From contig JAQFVV010006238.1 of assembly GCA_028023455.1 (NCBI GenBank), positions 1,617,478 to 1,681,477 of the forward strand: 64,000 bases of DNA, written 5' to 3'. A model generated the notes under the pieces. The model was not told the origin of the DNA, ran no database searches, and saw only the letters and a program-made list of their open reading frames with translations. Made by a program: the position numbers and the translations under genes. Origin of the DNA: Epiperipatus broadwayi (taxonomy: Eukaryota; Onychophora; Udeonychophora; Euonychophora; Peripatidae). Each line of letters starts with the position of its first letter. The first letter of the stretch is position 1. This document shows positions 59,001 through 64,000 of this stretch, one piece after another.

Positions 59001-59626
59001 TGAATTTAAACCCATCTGCAAGATCAGTAGGGGATTTTTCATGGCATATCATTCTTCTTCATAAGAAATGTAAAAAATTATTGCTTGTTGAAATGATTTA
59101 GAAATTGATGATTATTTATCATTGCTGGTTAGAATAATTGAAGCGAATAAATTATTTTGGAGTAGTCCAATGGATAATGTTTACCATGAAAAGGGGGGAG
59201 TAGGAATTTATAGGTTTTCTTAAAGTTAAATACGGAATTCTGATTCCGTGCATTAAGCGTTTATTTTATTTTTTTATTTTGGTAAATAAATGGGTCAAAA
59301 CAATGAATAAGTCCTTCAGAAAATTGGTTAATTTCGATATGTATTGGTATTATAAATATTAGTCTTTATTAGATCTGAATCATATATTTGAGTGTAACAA
59401 TATTATATTTAAGTGGTTTTATTCTTATTTTCATCATTATTGTTAATGTAATAAAATTTTATTATTGTTATAAAATTACATTGCGTCTTGTGTTTTGATG
59501 TTTTAAATATCTCCAGAATCTACATCCAGAACCTGTATCTAAAGTAATAGTAGTTCATATTAATTAATTATTCATTTTTATATTGATAATTTATTTCCAC
59601 GATCGATTTGCAGTAGTCATTATTAT
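56074..59626. other. AT-rich region, no gene seen
   Basis: No supported gene. It holds a short imperfect tandem pair GGAACTTTTGCTAAT / AGAACTTTTGCTAAT at about 57128-57183. It also holds a direct pair TTCTTTATTTCATTTTGTTT at about 57921 and 57959. The open frame 57310-57531 (73 codons) has no recognisable motif. Confidence 0.45.
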
Positions 59627-59822
59627 ATTGTTTCCATATTTGATTCACATAATTCATTTTGTATAAGTCACTTTTATATAACTCATTTTCATATAATTTA
59701 TTTTCATAGTTAATTTGCATAATCTAATTTTATGATTTATTTCCATATTTTACTTTCATAAGTAATTTTGATCGATTTATATGATTAATGTCCATGTTTT
59801 CCTTCCATAGTTTACTTTGGCA
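59627..59822. repeat. Degenerate 13-bp minisatellite
   Basis: About 15 consecutive imperfect units, mostly 13 bases with some 14-15, consensus near ATTTATTTTCATA. Examples are ATTTATTTTCATA, GTTAATTTGCATA, ATTTATTTCCATA and TTTTACTTTCATA. The register is maintained across roughly 190 bases. Confidence 0.75.
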
Positions 59823-61340
59823 AAATATGATAGATTTAAAATCTTTAATTAAAATTTGGTCAATAAATTAGATATAATAGAATAAAATGATGGGGAATAG
59901 TTAAGTTTAATAAATTTAATCTTTTGGTTCGTTGTAATGTTGAGAATATTGGGAGTAGACATAAAATCCCTTTTCTGTTCTCAGTTTTTAAAGTGATTCC
60001 CACTAGTAAACTCGTATTAAAATTCAACTTAGTATATTTGGGATCATATTCATTAGCATGTAATCGCTTATAAGTGCACCTCTTGACAGATCTAGACCTT
60101 GAGAAAGAGCAGTTCGATTAGTAGTTTAGAGCTAGTTTGGAAGTCAAGTAGCATATTATAATAAAATTATTATACTATTATTAAAATAGGGATCATGAAT
60201 TGATAGTTGATCGGAAGATATATGTGTGTTTAAAGAAATAAGATTAGGGATTCTCAGATAAGAGAACATAACACAGACATTCCGTGTTATATAATTGTAG
60301 CTATTAAAAGTGATAGATGCTGAGAACGAAAAATAAAGTAATGGAATTAAATGGGGAGGATTTATTTATGATAATTTTTATCTGGTATTAAATTAAATAA
60401 TTATTTTATATTATGAGCATGAATTATGAGTTCTCTGCATCGATTACTGATTTGTTTCCAGTCATATATAAATGAGAAATATATATTTTCAGTAGTTACC
60501 ACTCGAGATCAGATATTTATAATAAAGTTGTGGAAGAAAGTTATTACATTATTATAAATTTAATAATAAATTTATCATGAAATATTTGCATGACTAATGC
60601 TAGGTTTGAAATTAAAACTACATAGATTGAATGGTTTTATCAATATTAGGTTTTTTTTAAGAGACGATTTAGTTACTTTCTCCATTATCCTCTATAGTCC
60701 TAAACTGGCTAATGATGATGATTGCTGGTGGGTATTATGATTTATAGTTACAATTTGGCACCCGGGTAAACTTGATCTTATTGTTAGTATTAATAGATAA
60801 ACATACTAGCCATCCCTTGTTTGATCCTAAAAGTTAATATTAAATTCAATTGACTAGCTACTTGAAATAAATGAGAGTTTGTTGAGGTTAAATAAATTAA
60901 AAGATTGCGCTGAGGAAAGTTGAGGTTACAATATATATATATATGCTGTTAGGTAACACAATTTTTTTGCTTTATTTGGTATCCATTTACCAGTGATTTT
61001 AAACAGTAATTGAATATTATCATAGATGCTCCTTATTTGAAGAAAAACATAAATATTTGATTGTCATAAATATGAATATTTATGTAAGTATACTCATATG
61101 TATATATATGAAAACATTTACAATATATATTGAAAATATTTATATAAATTAATGGGGAAGTGGGGAATCTGAAAATTTGTTATTATTATTATTTTTCTTA
61201 GTGTTTTTGATTTATTATTAAATGACTTTTTGGGTAAATTCAAATTACTATTTGATTTGAGTTTTATTTCAAATTTAATGATATTATAGTATCTTAATGT
61301 GGCAAGACCTTTTTTTTTTTTATAATTAATTTTGGGCATA
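59823..61340. other. AT-rich region, nothing recognised
   Basis: No gene recognised. An (AT)n tract lies at about 60931-60943, and a minus-strand open frame at 61118-61369 has no motifs. Confidence 0.45.
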
Positions 61341-61777
61341 TATATATCATCATCATCAACCATTATCAATCCACTGCAGGATTGTCTTTCAAGTTCAATC
61401 CATTCTCTCCAATCTCTAGCCTATCTTCTCCACATTACCCCTACATACTTTCTGATTTCATCCATCCATCTCACATATGGCCTTTTTCTGGACCTTTTAC
61501 AATCTCATGAAATGTAATTTAATATTTCAATCGTCCATCTAGTCTCATCTCTTCTAGGAGTATGTCCAGCCCAATTCAACTTGTTTTTTAATCCTATCAA
61601 TGACGTTAGTAATACCTGTTGTCCTCTTATCCATGTATTGCATTTTCATTCTTTTCTAGTTACTCCTAACATACATCTCTCCATACCTTTTTGAGTGGTC
61701 TGAAGTCTCTGTATTGTTTTTATATTAAGTGTCCAAGTCTCCGATCCATAAGAAAGACCTGGTAAAATACATTTATT
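61341..61777 (-). mobile_element. RTE-type LINE, 3' fragment
   Basis: The 3' terminus at 61341 (ATATATATCATCATCATCAA, then CCATTATCAATCCACTGCAG on the plus strand) and the body to 61777 match the RTE copy at 29.36 kb in the same orientation. Both encode the C-terminal region after the RT, ending at the block corresponding to SETWTL near 61740. The copy is 5'-truncated and its frame is broken. Confidence 0.8.
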
Positions 61778-63865
61778 ATCGTGTAAGTGATATATGGAGA
61801 TTTCATTTTGGAATCCCTAGTTCTAGAAGTTATCACTGGGAAATGTTTATTTAGAACCAAATATGAACATTTCCCCCAATTATTTGAGTTTTGAACTTTT
61901 TTTAATGTACCTATTGTCCTTGGATGACAAAAATTGTCTGAAGATACTCATAGATGCATGTTAAACTATTTACAATTAAGAGTTTTTAGGAAAAGTTAAA
62001 CTTCACTTATACTTTTGTAAGTGCATTTCACTATTATTACTTAGTTTAGTATGTAACACAACATTTTAAATACTATTACTTTATAATAGCCCGATCAGTG
62101 ACATCTAGCATGTAAATTAGAAAAAAATGATCTTTAGATTGATGGATACCAAATTTAAGACAATGCTCTAATCACTTAACTTTTTTGTCAATGGGAATGA
62201 CTTTCCAGTTTTTCCATTTTATAGTAGTAAATTACTCCATAAGTCAACCTAGTGTGGTAATTCACGTTTTGAAACCATTTTAACCTTATTCTTGAAAAGA
62301 AAAGAAAACATTGGAAAATCTGGATGACTTGTAGAAAGGTATATAAAATTTCTATTGACCTTTCCATGATAAAAGAACCTAGTTGGTTAAAACATCATCT
62401 TAATTTTAATATTCTTGAATCTAAAAGTCACTGTTTCCATTCCCATGTTAGCTACATCTGTTTAAACTAAAAACACTTGGAGTAGAGAGAGTAATGCCAT
62501 TCAAAATGTGTTTCAAACCAATCCATGTCTTATTATTAACAATTGAATGTATTAAGGATTGTATGAAGAAAGTTTGAATTTTTCTAAAATAAATTTAACA
62601 AGTTCGACTAGATGATTGAAATAGTTCAATATATAACTATTAATTGAATAAAAAGTGTTTATTTATTTATTTATTTTTTTTGTAGCTAAAAATATATAGA
62701 TAGCCATTTATCGCTCAGTAATTGAGTCTAACTGATTTGGATACAGGGGAGGGGGGGGACCTGCTCATGCCTGAAAAAAATTGCAAACTTTTATCTATGA
62801 CTAGTTTGAACCCGATGTCAAGAGCATGCGAATAGTCTAAACTTTTCTTTTGAGTAGACGACTTACATTTTTTTATAGCTAAATGTTTTCAGAGTTTTAT
62901 GTAATTGGAGGTCTATTGCGAATGCATCTCTGAGTAACATTAAAAAATAGATAAATAGATTTATAATAGTTAAATAAATAAAGGTTATGATAATATAAAA
63001 ATCGTAGTTATTATCGGATATATATATATTTAGCTTAAATATATATATATTCTGTATTTCTGATTATTTACATTTTTCTTCTTCTGTTTTTTTGTAATCA
63101 ATTGTCAGTATCTGAATTTTTAAATTAAAAAAATGTAAATTAATCTTTCATTCCCCAAGTTGTGATTCTGTTTTGTTTTGCATTTCTCCGTTGTTGAAGT
63201 ACATTCTGTATAATTTCTTCTTTATTATACAGCTTTGGTAATTTAAAGTGCATAGAACTTGTTGTTTATGATAATTTCTTATTTTCTCTTGCAACGTCTT
63301 AAGACCTATTGTTTTTGAATATGCATTGTAAACTTTAACTACAAAACAATTTTCAATTTTTAAATTCCAAATCACAATTAATGCTTCTAAAGCCGACGGT
63401 AAACAGAAACAGTCATTAAAAAAAATGCAACTCTTATAAATTCTATCAATTTTAATTACAGTTTCTTTAAAGAGTAATTAATTATTAATTGCAGAGTTTA
63501 TTATAAAGTCATTTTGTTAGGTGCTACTGTAATTAATAAATGCATTATTCAGAAAATGATGCCAGAAGTAGTTCTTTGTAATTTGCATATTTAAATTTTA
63601 TATCTAATAAGGCTGAAACTAGTCTGGGTATATAGATTTCATAGCACTACTATCCTACGCCAACTAATTGCTCAAGTATACAGCGTCTGATTCTAGAGGA
63701 GAAAAAAGAGTGCGTTATTGCTTCTGAAAGTGTATCTTAATCTAAGAAGAGTTAATCCTATGATTATTTTTGTTGTATATTATCCTAGTAAAGAGTGAAG
63801 CTTGCATAACTGAGGTAATTTAATTGTAAAGTTTTTAATATAGGTAAACAATAATAACAAACTCT
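61778..63865. other. AT-rich region, nothing recognised
   Basis: No gene supported. GGCTGAAACTAGTCTGGGTA at about 63611 resembles the FB-1 centre (AAACTAGTCTGGGGATA) and may be a decayed fragment. Confidence 0.4.
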
Positions 63866-64000
63866 TCAAACAACTTTATCTAATGCTAATACAAAACTTT
63901 ATTATTCCATTTATTCCAAAAAAAGATAATTATTTTGTAAATTCAGTAGTCTTCTTCAGAACTGTAACATACACAACTATAAAACAAATTAGACATACAA
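63866..64000 (-). mobile_element. Penelope-like terminal fragment, second copy (candidate)
   Basis: Shares CAGTAGTCTTCTTCAGAACT (63946-63965) and the preceding CTAAT...AATACAAAAC..TTTATT context with the insertion at 45.78-46.02 kb. On the minus strand it reads CTGAAGAAGACTACTGAAT, but the GAAAC box is not preserved. It runs off the window. Confidence 0.4.

Overview
The window is very AT-rich (roughly a quarter G+C by eye) eukaryotic DNA, with no bacterial-type gene organisation and no intact protein-coding gene that I can recognise. The density of degenerate non-LTR retrotransposon (LINE) fragments, tRNA-like SINEs, foldback/MITE elements with long inverted arms, microsatellites and a short TTAGGG-type interstitial telomeric array suggests an invertebrate animal nuclear genome, either intergenic or deep intronic. 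The phylum is not resolved. The RTE-type and endonuclease/RT LINE C-termini seen here are types I associate with molluscs and arthropods. The CCCTAA-type array argues mildly against an insect.

Layout. 1-10.6 kb: mostly featureless AT-rich DNA with a 3' stub of an RTE element (3.57 kb), a long hairpin (4.2 kb) and a small Merlin-like transposase remnant (7.9 kb). 10.6-15.3 kb: a LINE C-terminal remnant, a diverged 0.86-kb direct duplication, and two copies of a foldback family (called FB-1 here). 16.4-20.5 kb: a LINE-2 C-terminal fragment, then the best RTE copy, with endonuclease and reverse transcriptase in order but many stops and frameshifts. 20.5-29 kb: mostly unexplained AT-rich sequence with a SINE-like copy and a weak zinc-finger-like open frame. 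29.1-31.0 kb: an RTE copy on the minus strand that abuts and interrupts a LINE-2 fragment. 32-36 kb: SINE-like repeats, a long (TTA)n microsatellite, and a GC-rich tRNA-like SINE. 37-45.3 kb: a dense cluster of foldback elements, including a 98-bp perfect spacerless palindrome, LINE RT and C-terminal remnants, and a nested FB-1 insertion flanked by a 6-bp direct repeat. 45.6-46.2 kb: an RTE fragment split by an insertion with a hammerhead-ribozyme-like core. 48.5-56.1 kb: more hairpins, a 1.4-kb terminal-inverted-repeat element enclosing telomere-like repeats, and another inverted pair with hammerhead-like cores. 56-64 kb: a degenerate 13-bp minisatellite, an RTE 3' fragment, and a second copy of the Penelope-like motif at the right edge.

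The sequences do not form a pathway. They are layers of transposable-element insertion and decay. RTE reverse transcriptases are the kind of enzyme that could mobilise the SINEs, but no element here keeps an intact frame. Family assignments (RTE, Merlin, Penelope-like) come from motif recognition by eye, without database searches. Element boundaries are accurate to roughly 10-30 bases unless a clear inverted or direct repeat fixes them.
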